A stretch of DNA of 64,000 nt from Mauremys mutica (Eukaryota > Chordata > Testudines > Geoemydidae). Positions 12,601 to 24,600 of this stretch are shown piece by piece (the first letter of the stretch is position 1; every line of letters starts with the position of its first letter). Under the pieces are notes generated by a model. It was not told where the DNA came from, did no database searches, and saw nothing but the letters and a program-made list of their open reading frames with translations. Made by a program: the position numbers and the translations under genes. Location of the stretch: positions 7,595,053-7,659,052 of the forward strand of contig NC_059079.1 in NCBI RefSeq assembly GCF_020497125.1. Reading direction: 5' to 3'.

Positions 12601-15600
12601 TTGCACTTCATGGAATACCCGTAGATTAGAATAAGCCATAAAGAGGCTCCACAGTAAGTTACATGTTTACAATACATAAATTTAAAAGGAAACAAGTGCT
12701 TGTTTCAAACAGGCCCCATCCTGAATCTGTGCTCGGAGCGTATCCATCTATTTTCCTATGTAACTGCTATGGTATCTCTCACTGGCGTATCTGAGCTCCT
12801 CAGAATTCATGAAGACAACTCTGCAGTGGTGTCTGTCAAAGGGGAAACTCCCACTGAAGTCAATGACTGAATGAAAACTGACCGGATGAGGGCTGGCACC
12901 AGGGGGCAGACTCACATAGGTTAGATTACTTTAATAAGTCAAAACACGGTATCCTTTTAAAAAAAAATCCACCAGACAACAGCCTCGGACGTGACAGCAG
13001 GACAGGCCATAGGGAAGTGCTTTATGTTGCTTAGAAACTACTTGCAATAGCTCTCTGCATTCTCTTTCTGTGCCTTGTGTTTCAGATTGGAGCCTCCCTG
13101 ATGTCAAGCAATGTGGGCAGCGGCTTGTTCATCGGTCTAGCAGGCACAGGAGCAGCTGGGGGCCTCGCCGTCGGGGGCTTTGAGTGGAATGTAAGAATCC
13201 AGGCTGCCCTGGGGTTACAGTTTACAAGGGGACGGGGTGTGGGTTCCATGACTCTGTTATTAACAGTATTGTCAACCCCCCCAGTGCTCACAACTCCTGA
13301 ATCAAGCCCCCTAAAAATCACGAGATTGTCTTGAAAATCATGAGATTTAAAATATGTACATGTGGTGGTTCTTTTTCTTTACCTGCTGCTTACTGGACCT
13401 TCAGGTCACATTTTAAGGCTGTGCTCTGCAGCCATAAAGATTAGAAACTGTGTTTTTAGAAAATGAAAGTTGAGAATCTCAAATAGTAACAGGATTCCAG
13501 GACCTGGGGCTTTAGAGAAAACAATACATCTTGGAAAAGTAGGGTTGCCAACGTATTTCAAAATAAGTGTTCTTAGCACCCCGTTCCCACCCTTCCTCCT
13601 GATATTATTATTTATTGTTATTTTAATTAATAATAAACAGTACTTGCCTACATTTGCCAGGGGTATTTATGCCTGCTTTTTGCAGCGCTCAGCAACTCCC
13701 GATCTTGTACAGAGATGAAAAAATAAGGGACATCCCTTGTAATAAGGTAGTAGTCCTCAACCAGGGGTCCAGAGCCCCCTGGGGGGGCATGAGCAGGTTT
13801 TAGGGGGCTGCCAAGCAGGGCCGGTATTAGACTCACTGGGGCCCAGGGCAGAAAGCGAAAGCCCCAAGATACAGGGCTGAAGTCTGGGCCCCCGCTGAAG
13901 TCCGGGGCTCCTCAAAGCCTGAGCATCTTAGTTTCGTGGGGTCCCCTGTGGTGTGGGGCCTCAGGCAATTGCCCTGCTTGCTAACCCAGAACACTGGCCC
14001 TGGCTTGTATATGCAGAAAAACAGTTGTGGCACAGGTGAGCTGTGGCCTTTTAATAGCATGTTTGGGGGGTGGGGAGGGCTCAGAAAGAAAAAGGTTGCA
14101 AACCCCTGTAATAAGGGACTGTGGGCAACCCTACACACAAGACTCACCGTAAAGCCACAAGAGCCAGCAACACTGTAATAACATTTCAGGTTCCAAAATG
14201 TGTGTTTCTGTGTTCAACAACTTAGTGTGAACTGGGGCCTATTGAAATCAGTTGGAGGTTAGCCGCTGACCCTTCTAGGAGCATGAACACTAGGTGTAGC
14301 ACGTACAGCTCAAGAGGCATTACTAGCTGCACTGGGTAGAAGTGAATCTGGTGCTAGTTTTCCTGCAATACACATCCATCTGATAACTCAAAATCTCTGC
14401 TGTCCCATTCCAAGACCTCCCTTGAGTGGAGCCTGGTAATGGTGCCTATTTATCCCCAAGGGGCAAGTAGGAATCCATCCAAGCTCAATTTTCTTGCATA
14501 TATTTTCACTGCAGCTGGTATTTTCAAGGTGCCTATGGGAGTTGAGATTTGGGTCCCGTTGCCAATTCCAATTTGCACTAACAAGCCCTTTCAGCAGAAC
14601 ATGGAGCCTACATGCAGCCCATGCGCCATCAGACATATTGATATATTTTTATGATCACGGAGAGCAAATGTGACTCCATCAGTTTTAACATCTCCATTTT
14701 GGCCTGGGCTGGATTTTGGAGCAGCAGAGTGTGATGGGAGAGAGAACTTTAAACTCCCGAAAGACACTTCATGCAAAAGAAATGATCCATTTCATGCTGG
14801 ATCTGCATTGCCACTTGTTTTACCATGTGCAGGTGCAAATCCAGTTCAATCACACAGGCAGTTGTCCAAGACTCTATCAGAGTCTTCCTGTTGCTTCTAT
14901 TTCTGCTGTGCAGAGAGATTCTGTTCATTCAGCATCCTCATAGAATCATAGAATATCAGGGTTAGAAGGGACCTCAGGAGGTATCTAGTCCAACCCCCTG
15001 CTCAAAGCAGGATCAATCCCCTCGTCTGCTACCCTAGTCATACTGTCCTGCAAAAATCATGAGATGCTCGAAGGCTTCTCCGGAGCCAAGAGCCTGAAGG
15101 TCAGTTAGACCCTGATCCTCAAAGGTATTTAGGCTCCTAACTTCCTGGGCCTTAGATCCTTGGCACGAATGGCAATGCCGCTGGTACCAAAGGTCAGCAA
15201 ATACTACATCTCCTTTTATAGACCTAGTGCAATGAAGTGGAATTTTGCCAAAGAGGCAAGGAAGTGGAACAGAATCTGACATCCTATAAAAAAGAGAGAG
15301 ATGAGAGATCTCCAAAGGCTTGTCACGGTACTGACAGCAGTGTTCATCCTGTTCTCATTCACCCATCTTCCACCTGGTCTTCCAACCATAACCCCCAAGT
15401 CCCAGGATTTTCCTGTCTGTATGGCAGAGCAATACTCTGCTTTAGAGATCCCATATTCCCATGCTGTCTGATACTGTCCATGGCATGTACAGAGAATTTC
15501 CAATGTGCAGAGTCTATCGCATGTTTTTAATTATGGCCTTTTCTTTTCCTTCCTCCCCATTGCCAGGCTACCTGGGCGCTGCTGGCCCTCGGCTGGATTT

Positions 15601-18600
15601 TTGTGCCTGTTTACATTGCTGCAGGAGTTGTCACAATGCCCGAGTACCTGAAGAAGAGATTTGGAGGACAGAGGATTCAAATCTACATGTCCGTACTGTC
15701 CCTCATTCTCTATATATTCACCAAGATATCAGTATGTATCCCATTGGAAAGCAACATTGTGTCTACACAATGTAGCCAGACACAGAGTAATCACTCTATG
15801 AACCTTACAGTAACGTGACAAATAATTAAGGAACATATTATGCACCATAAATGCCCTCTTGCCTCCCCCTACTCCTCTCCATGTATCAGACAAGATCTTC
15901 AGCTGGTGTAAATTGGCTTAGCTCCATTGACTTCCATGTACACCATCTGATGATCTGATCCATTGCATCTCGTGTTGATTAAATTCTTTGCAAAAATAAT
16001 CTTAGCATAATAGCATTTCTATGATTATTTTCTTTACTGAAATTTCTAATGTTAAGAATTGTATTTTAAGGAAACAACTAGTGTTATCTCTAGTCCCTCC
16101 ACCTTCACGAATTGCTTCTATTGTTTCAATCTGTAAGATGAATGGGAAATGTATTCCACCTTAAGGCAAAGCACAGCGTTCTTAAAGCATTGTTAGTTGC
16201 AAGCCAGTAGCATTATATGGCACATGAAGAAATGTCAGCTTCTGATGATTTGAATGCTGCAAAGAAAGGAGCGTATTATCTGCTCAGTGTATTAATGGGA
16301 GTTACCTGTGTGCCCAGAGGGAGAATTATGGTGCAAAGTCTTAGGCACAGGAGATATTCATTACCCAGGGGACTAACTAGTTCAAGGGACTGATCATAAA
16401 ATCATAGAATATCAGGGTTGGAAGGGACATCAGGAGGTCATCTAGTCCAACCCCCTGCTCAAAGCAGGACCAATCCCCAACTAAATCATCCCAGCCAGGG
16501 CTTTGTCAAGCTGGGCCTTAAAAACCTCTAAGGAAGGAGATTCCACCACCTCCCTAGGTAACCCATTCCAGTGCTTCATCACCCTCCTAGCGAAAAAGTT
16601 TTTCCTAATATCCAACCTAAACCTCCCCCACTGCAACTTGATAATGGGAACTACAGTCTTTTGTCTCTAAGCCAATATCTCTAAGGGCTGGTCTACACTG
16701 GGGAGGTGAGGGGAGATCGATCTAAGATACGCAACTTCAGCTACGCTATCCACATAGCTGAAGTCAAAGTATCTTAGTTCGACTTACCTGGCCGTCCTCA
16801 CGGTGGCAAGTCAACTGCCACGGCTCCCCCGTCGACTCCGCTTACTCCTCCTGCCGAGGTGGAGTACGGGCATCAATTCGGGGATTGATTTATCGTGTCT
16901 AGATGAGACGCGATAAATCGATCCCCGATAGATCAATTACTACCCGCCGATCCGGCGGGTAGTGTAGACGTGGCCGAAGTTTACTTCCAGCCCACATCTG
17001 TAGTGACTAAGGCCTGGATCCTCACAGATCCTTCCACCAGTGGAAGTTTGCAGCCTTAATACCTTTGAGGATCTGGGCCCAAATGCCTTTCTGGCATGAT
17101 GACTTCTGGTCAGCTTCTGTGAGAGGAGTTGCTGGCACAGGAGGGTACCAGATATTGGGAGGGAGGGAGCCTACAGCTACTCAAGACTCAGCACAGCTAC
17201 AAGGTGGCTCTTGGGGAAGCAGCATTTTTCAGTGCATTTCGGTTCAGTGGTCTGTGCTTAGTATTCACTGCTTATTCTCAGCGACCTCTCTTCTCAGGCT
17301 AATTCATACGCGTCTGACAGGTGTGTCTGGTTTAGCTTATTGGCCTCGGAGGTGTTTTCTCTAAGGTAACACCTTTGTTTTCAGAGTGCGTATTTAATGG
17401 CTGGCTCGACAGCAGGAGGTTTGGTTATGAGGGGGATTTTTCACGCTGCAGTTCCTGCTGGAAAGTAGGTTAATAACTTTGCTGCTCAGTTTCATAATCC
17501 TCCTGGCTTGCCAGGAAGAGCGGAGAGCTGAGTGAGTGATGGGGTCAAAGTGTGTGGATGCAGTTCTCTTTATATTTCCTGCTGGGAGGACAAAGCTCAT
17601 ACTCCATTATGTACAAGAGGCTCTTCACTCCCCCCGCCCGCCCCCCCGGGCTGTAAAGATCACGAGGTCTAATGGAAGCTGGATTTTAGGGAGATGATTT
17701 GGGGGCAGAGAGGAACACTGTCTTTACCACTCCATTCTGTCTCGCTTTCCCATGGACCGTGTCTGCATCTTTCCACATCCCAGGTTTACAGATTTCTTTT
17801 GGGTTGATTAATACAGAACGAAACGTCCCCACTTGTGATGTGCCACCTTCTGTATTTACAATGGATCCACCTCAATTTTAATGCTGCTTTTTTTTTTTCA
17901 GTCTGGCCTCGTTTACTATCCCCCTCAACAAAGTAAAACCCAGGGAGCTTCTGCAGCTCTAGGTCAGATCTGCAACCTGCATAAATAGGCCTAATGTTAT
18001 TGAAGTTGTTAGAGCAACCCTGATCTGCACCAGTGAGGAGCTGGCTAGGGTCCATTTTCAGATAGCCAGGTGGAAGCACAAGACATTGGCCACTCACTCA
18101 CGGTCTTTCCAGCTGATAGTCCATCACTCTGACCATTAGGGCATGTAGTATCCAAAGCCCAGAGTGATACCAAGATGTTCTGCTTTAACAGATGCCAATG
18201 ACCCCATCTACTAGAAAAGTGAGCTCGGACTAACCATTCACAACACTCACAGTGCTTGGGACCCTCCCTTGTTTCCCAGTGACTCGTGCTCTTGTCTGTG
18301 CATTCATCTCATTCCCCTTTCCAATGTCAGGAGCCTTTTCCCGCTGAGAGCACTGGGAGTTCTGACCCTGCCTGAATGAGGTGCCAATCACTTACATCCC
18401 TGGCAGGCTGCTCTAAGCTGTGCTGTAATGGCTTCTGCAAGCTACTGCAGGGATATAGAGTTGCTGATGGACAGGCCTACTTGATCTCACCCCAGAAGGC
18501 CCCCTCCACGCTAGGGGTATTAACCTGATGGGGAGGGTTTATGCGTATCTGGGGCCTGGCACACGGAGCCACAGTGCAACACCGAATCAGGCCCCATGCG

Positions 18601-21600
18601 CTCCACAGCCCAGTGCACCTTTTTGATCCTATTGTGTCTGTCCTTTTCCCCTCTGCCTCCCCCTCCCTCGCTTTCATAGCATCCTCCCTTCTGGTTGCCC
18701 ATCTAATGGGTTTTGAGCCTTCCAGTGGGCTGGAGCTTATGTCAGAGACGTGCTAATAAATGCAACCCACTAGAGACTCAAATTCTCCTTGCTCTTATTC
18801 CAGACAGATATTTTCTCTGGAGCGCTCTTCATCCAAGTCTCCCTGGGCTGGAACCTTTACCTGTCCACCGTGATCTTGCTAGCCGTGACAGCTGTCTACA
18901 CTATAGCTGGTAATGATACTGCCTTAAAAGCAGCACCCGAATCTGGAGTCTGGCAAAGACTCGCTTCCCCCAATGCATTTTACTTCTCTGCATTCTGGGC
19001 CCAAAGCTCATTGAAGTTAATGGAAAGAATTCCATTGACTTTGAGCTTCGGGTCGGGCTCCCTAGTAATGGAGCATCTGAGCAAAATACTAGGTGGGACA
19101 GATAGTTAAGCATAAGGGTTTCACACACGCGGTAGGACATTTTGAGTGGCCCGTTCCATAATGCAATCTACTTCTCTGGTAGAGTGTCCTTGTTTAGAGA
19201 AGGTGGTTTAAGCAGGTTTTGGTGTATATCCTGGATTTTCTCTTCAGAGCAAATTCTGTGATAGCTGAGTGCCTGGCTGTAGACAACAGATTGATTGACT
19301 TGTCTGGGGTAGTTGCTGGATCTGTGGAGGTAACCGTGGGGATCTGTGGGTTTTTGGTATATAGTCTTTTGTGGGGTTCCATTTTTAACTAAACATGGAC
19401 TTAACAGAGAGACTAGTTGTATGGCTTTTTACAACAATTTGTAACACACCCTACTGCCTGCTAACCCTGAAGTGCCCACTTCATTTTAAGCAGTTTTCTA
19501 TGGCACGTGTGAAACCTTTATGCTTAACAATCCGTCCCACCTTGTATTTAGCTTGGACTCTCTGGTTACCTTCTCCAGACCTGAGGAAGAGCTCTGAGAA
19601 GCTCGAAAGCGTGTCCCTTCCACCAACAGAAGTTGGGTGGATATTACCTCACCCATTTGGCTCTCTCTTACTCTGTGGTTTGCCGTTCTCCCTACAGGTG
19701 GTTTAACCGCTGTGATGTACACAGATGTGCTGCAGACTGTGATCATGGTACTTGGGGCTTCGGTTCTCGCCTTTATAGGTAAGAGGAACAAGGGACTGTG
19801 TTACCTACAACCTGAGTCAAACAAGGTTCGAGATGTTGGGCAGTTGGAGCATTTTTCCCTCTTTCAACAGAGGCCCGTAATTTAATATTAATAACAGGAT
19901 TCACAGCTACATTTGGCATCTGTCCCCATAAGCCAAGCTAGTTCCCCTCTTCCTTGTTTATTCCAAAGTGCTTATTTTAGTTGTGCAAGGTGCTGAACGC
20001 CTTTTGCTGCCTTTGGGAGTTGACGGAGCAGCTTGCTGGATCAGCTCCTAAGAGTCAAACTCTGCTCTGCCCGTAACTCCTTTGAGTTTCAGCCGCCTCT
20101 ACTGCTTTCCTCCAGTGGAGTTACTCTGGATTTACAAGGGAATCATTGGGAACAAAAACAGACCCTTAGCACTTTGCTCTAAGCCTGCCTGCCAAACAGT
20201 AATCCAAATGCTGTCTCTTGTGGTTTCATGTTTTCCTGCCGAGGCTCTTCCAGAGGGTTTTGATCAGCAACTCTGGGTGCTAGTGGCACTTTCTTGCCAC
20301 TAGAACCCAGTAATGGTAATGAACCAGAACCCTGGTAATGATGCCACTGCTAAGGGAATTCTGTGGTGCTGGTGCTGTCTCACCCAGAATGCACTGCTGG
20401 GTGCAGAATTACACAGATCCCATTAGCATCCCAGCGTTTCTGGGTGCAATCCTGCTACCCCCAGCACACACACCAACTGGGCCACCAAAATCTAGGTGAG
20501 AGGACAGCAAGGAAGAGAGGAGGGGGGAAAAAACAAGAAGGAGAGAGAATAAGATGGATGAATGACCTTGTAGCAGGGCATCAAACCTAAACCACTGGCT
20601 GCTTCCTTCTCAGGGTTTGAAAAAGTCGGCTGGTTTGAAGGACTTAAAGAGAAATACAGCACCATGATCCCCAGTGTCATAGTCCCAAACACCACCTGTC
20701 ACCTCCCACGCGCCGACGCCTTCCACATGCTCAGGAACCCTGTCACGGGGGACATTCCTTGGCCTGGCCTTATCTTCGGCCTCTCTGTGCTGGCTACTTG
20801 GTGTTGGTGCACGGATCAGGTAAAGTCTCTTTTCTCTTTCTCTCTCTCCCCTTCCGCCTTTTATCCCAGGATCTTCCTTTCCAGGCTGCTGCACTGCTCG
20901 AAAAGTCAGTGAAATGATGAATGTGTGTGTCCATCTGTCTGTCTTTGCGGGGTGGGGGCACCGCCTCTGCTGACTGGAATAGACCAGACCTGCTCATTCT
21001 TTCCACAGCTCCTGTTGCAGTTCAATGCTTCTTAGTATTGGGGGTGGGGGGCTTGTTTTGATGCTGGGGAGCAGCAGGGTGTGATGTTTTCCCCTATGTG
21101 CACAGCTGGCTTGTGAGCAAGGGGGGTCTCTTTATGGAGGTAGGCAGTTCTGAAGCCTCGTTCGGAAAGCCAGGAGGTCTGTGTTCTGTTCCCGGCTCGG
21201 CCAATGATACAGCACGTGACTCCATGCAAGTCGCTTAAATCTCATCTATAACCCACATTTTTTAAATTCCTTCACACAAGGTGTGGTGGAAGCCCGAAGC
21301 ATTGCACAGCGGCAGATCACCGCCAACGTGCAGCCCTTCATCTGGTCACCAGCTAGGAGCCTAGTGTGAAATGTACTGAGCAAATACAAAACCCTAGGGT
21401 GGGCTCAGAGCACAGAGAAATGGGCCTCTTCTTGAGACAGCCCGGCTCTCAGTGTTCAAAGGTGGGAAATTCAGGTCTGCTCACCGCAATCCAGTGGGGG
21501 ATTTTTAACAAAATGCCGTGTTCTTTTTCATTGCCTACTCTGAGCTCTTGTCTCATGGTGCTGAGTGCATTGTTGAGCAGCGGCTGCGTTTCACCCTAGA

Positions 21601-24600
21601 GGTGGCTGCACTGCAGTGGTGGAAGTGATGCCTGTAAAGGGCAAGGGAAAATTTCCCCACTGCAGTCAGACCCTCGCTGGTGTCAGCAAGAGTGACCCAT
21701 GCAACAGAGATCTGCAGTGCTCAGAGAGGAGAAATTTATCATAGGCTTGCACAGTGCTATGGGATCCGTTGAGATGAAAGTATCCTGCATTAGATGATGG
21801 GTCTGTTTTCTCTTTCCATTTTTATACTGACTGCAGGTTATAGTCCAAAGGTCTCTCTCTGCCAAGAACCTCTCCCATGCCAAGGGTGGATCGGTGCTGG
21901 CGGGTTATTTGAAAATGCTCTCTATGTTTTTCATTGTCATGCCTGGTATGATCAGCAGAGCTCTTTACCCAGGTAAGCTGTTGTTCCGTACAGTTGGACT
22001 GTTCATGGATTGTGAATACAATTTCCTTGCGTCAGTGCAGACCTGCCAGAGCTCAGCAGTCTCGCCCCAGGGTTTATCTCCATACAGAGCTACTGGCAAT
22101 TCAGATGGAGCTTCCCAGCCCCTGACTCCACTTCTAGGTTTGGGGTGCTGCTTTAGGACATCTGTGGCAGAAGCCATTGGGACAGTTGCAAGGGACAGGT
22201 GTCAGAATATCATCTTGTGGACACTGCATGTATCTAATAGGAGACAAAAGGGAGTAGGCTAGAGAGAGAAACATGGAGACGTAGGGTATGTTTAGACTGC
22301 ACCCTAAGCCCAGGCTCTGACTCAGGTTTGAGCCCAACTTTCCCTTCCATCCACACAGAAATCTGTCTGACTCAGGTCAGCAAGTACTCAAGACCCGGGT
22401 CCTATAAACCTGCTAGGGGGGTGGATCAGAGCCCAAATCCTGCTGTGACTTGGGTCCTAGCCCTGTCATTTTGCAGTGTGGCGGCAGGCCAAGCCACAAA
22501 CCCAAGCCAGAAGGTCTGCATAGTGCATTATGGACGTGTCAGCACACCCAGCAACGGCAAGCCCAGGTGTACAATGCAGTGTGGGTGCTCTAGCATGGGC
22601 TTGAAAACACCGAGTCCACAAGCCCAGGTCCCACAGACCTGAGTTTACAGTGCAATGTAGACAGACGCATACAGACTCGAGGGGTGGGTCTTTCGAGTCA
22701 GACATGGAATCTGGTTTGTTCCGTTATGACGTTGATGTAATAGTAAAAATATTTCACCTGAGACACCCCTCTTCCCGCAGCTTTGTCATGGGTTCTGCAC
22801 AGAGCCGGCTTTATGAAGGGTGGGGCCCAATTTGAATACCTGGTGGTGGTCCAGGGCTTCAGCAGGGCTTTGGCGGCTGGGGGTCTGCTCTGGGTCTTCC
22901 ATGGCACCGAAAGACCCCCCGCCGCCGAAATGCCACCGAAGACCCCCGGAGCGGGGCCCCCGCCACCGAAATGCCACCGAAGCCGCCAGGTATTCAAATC
23001 AGGCCCCGCCCTTCATAAAGCCGGACTGCGGCCGGGTAAGTAAACAAAAAAATGTAAAAGGTGCCTAAGGCACGGGGCTCTCTTAGGCACAGGGACCGAT
23101 TCAGGGGAATTGGGCTAATCGGCCTAAAGCCGGCCCTGGTTCTGCACGGTAGGCAACTGCCAGGCTGAGATTCTGCTTGTGGAAAGAAGCAAGATCTCCT
23201 CTCCTCTCCGCCACCCAGAGCGAGCTGTGTTAGACCCAGCTGAGTCCTCAGAGTCTCACTGTTGCTTCGGATCAGATTGCTGTGAATGTGCTGTGATTAT
23301 GCACTAGGTGCGGCGGGAGCCAAGCAGGGCTGCAGTGCTTGTTTCCTCTGTCCCCCTCTAGTGATGGCTGGGCCACAGAGGGAGCTGGGTGAGCCTGCTG
23401 CAGCCTTAGCTAACAGCACTGGCTCTTTTAGCACAGGCAGTCAAGACTCATGCGTTTAGAACCTGAGGTCCCAGGTTCAATCCTAGCTGCCACTGACCCA
23501 TCTAGGGGTGAAGCGTTCCATCTGCTCTGAACCAAGTTTGCAGTGCGTCATCACGAGGCTCCACCTTTATTTGCAGACCCGAAATGTTCTTTGGCTCCCA
23601 TTGCGATAGCTTGGAAAACTGTGTTCTTGCTGTTTTGCTGCCTTATATTACATATATAAGATATCAAGAATCAATTCCTTTAAGACAGTTTCCAATAGCT
23701 GGAGTAGATATGCCACAAAGGAGTTTTAAGCTGGCTGGTTCGGTTTCTAATCTTTCCTCTCTGCTACAGATGAAGTGGGATGTGTGGACCCGAAAGTCTG
23801 TGAAACCGTCTGCGGAGCTAAAGTGGGTTGTTCTAACATTGCCTATCCTAAGCTTGTAATGGGACTCATGCCTGTAGGTGAGATAGCTGTATTCTTAGGG
23901 GTGTGGTCTTGTACTAGCACTGAACAGCTGTGTCCTCAGAATGGAGTGGCCTTTGGAGCTATCCATATGAGGAACTAATGTCCTGCAACTATCAGTTGGA
24001 TTGGTAAACAAATTAAAAGATAGCAAAGTTTTCTTTCCATTATGTAGCAGGCAAGTGTGTGTGTGTTTGATAAAGAGATGGATAAATAGAAGTAGCCGCT
24101 CTGAATGGAAAAGTATTTGCTATGGCAAAATATCAAAAGAAACCAAAAAACCCAACATATTTTTCAAAAAATGTTATGGAAATTTTCCAATTTTTCAGCC
24201 AAAGTTTTTAGTTTTCACGTTTTTAATTGAAACAGTAAAATTCTAAAGAAAAAAATGTTCCTGGAGAATTTTTATTTTGAAACAAGGACATTTGGGGGGA
24301 GGGGGGAAGAATTTGACCTTAAATGTTGACTAGCTCTAAAAAAGTCGAGATGGTCCCAGACCAGAGCGGCAGATCCAAAGAGCTCTCTGGACTCTGTTTA
24401 CATTCATATGCAGCACACGGTGCAAGCGCTAAAAGACCAATGATCTGAACCAACTTTTCCTGTTGGTTTCCCAGGACTCCGGGGTTTGATGATAGCTGTG
24501 ATGATGGCAGCCCTGATGAGTTCCCTCACCTCGATCTTCAACAGCAGCAGCACGCTCTTCGCCATAGATATCTGGCAGCGGCTCCGCAAGAAAGCCACAG

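Larger units (their letters stand above)
8185..13085 (+). other. SLC5A9 intron 2
   Basis: A 4.9-kb intron. It carries a MIR-like SINE (about 9170-9285), a CR1 3' tip, a 635-bp hAT element and a tRNA/CR1 SINE, listed separately. No other coding sequence was recognised. Confidence 0.6.
13191..15566 (+). other. SLC5A9 intron 3
   Basis: A 2.4-kb intron containing a nested pair of DNA transposons (13540-14133) and a CR1 3' fragment. Other parts have short pieces of palindromic miniature repeats (about 14500-14560, 15110-15160). Confidence 0.6.
15732..18803 (+). other. SLC5A9 intron 4
   Basis: A 3.1-kb intron with a CR1 fragment directly abutting a Harbinger-like element and a short palindromic repeat. 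A further piece of palindromic repeat lies at about 15891-15968. The remainder is unrecognised. Confidence 0.6.
18910..19697 (+). other. SLC5A9 intron 5
   Basis: A 788-bp intron, most of it repeat-derived. It holds the antisense Penelope-like relic and the hammerhead-like core described separately. Confidence 0.6.
21973..23769 (+). other. SLC5A9 intron 8
   Basis: A 1.8-kb intron holding two DNA elements (about 22284-22671 and 22800-23138) and a tRNA-like SINE head at 23430-23515. Confidence 0.6.

Noticed and set aside
13815..13996. Third nested hAT element inside 13748-14108
   Set aside because: Ends resemble CAGGGCCGG and TGGCCCTG, but flanks CTGCCAAG and GCTTGTAT do not match, so no target duplication supports it.
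18804..18807. Alternative exon 5 acceptor at the second AG of CAGACAG
   Set aside because: It would remove 4 nt and shift the frame; the first AG gives the conserved protein junction.
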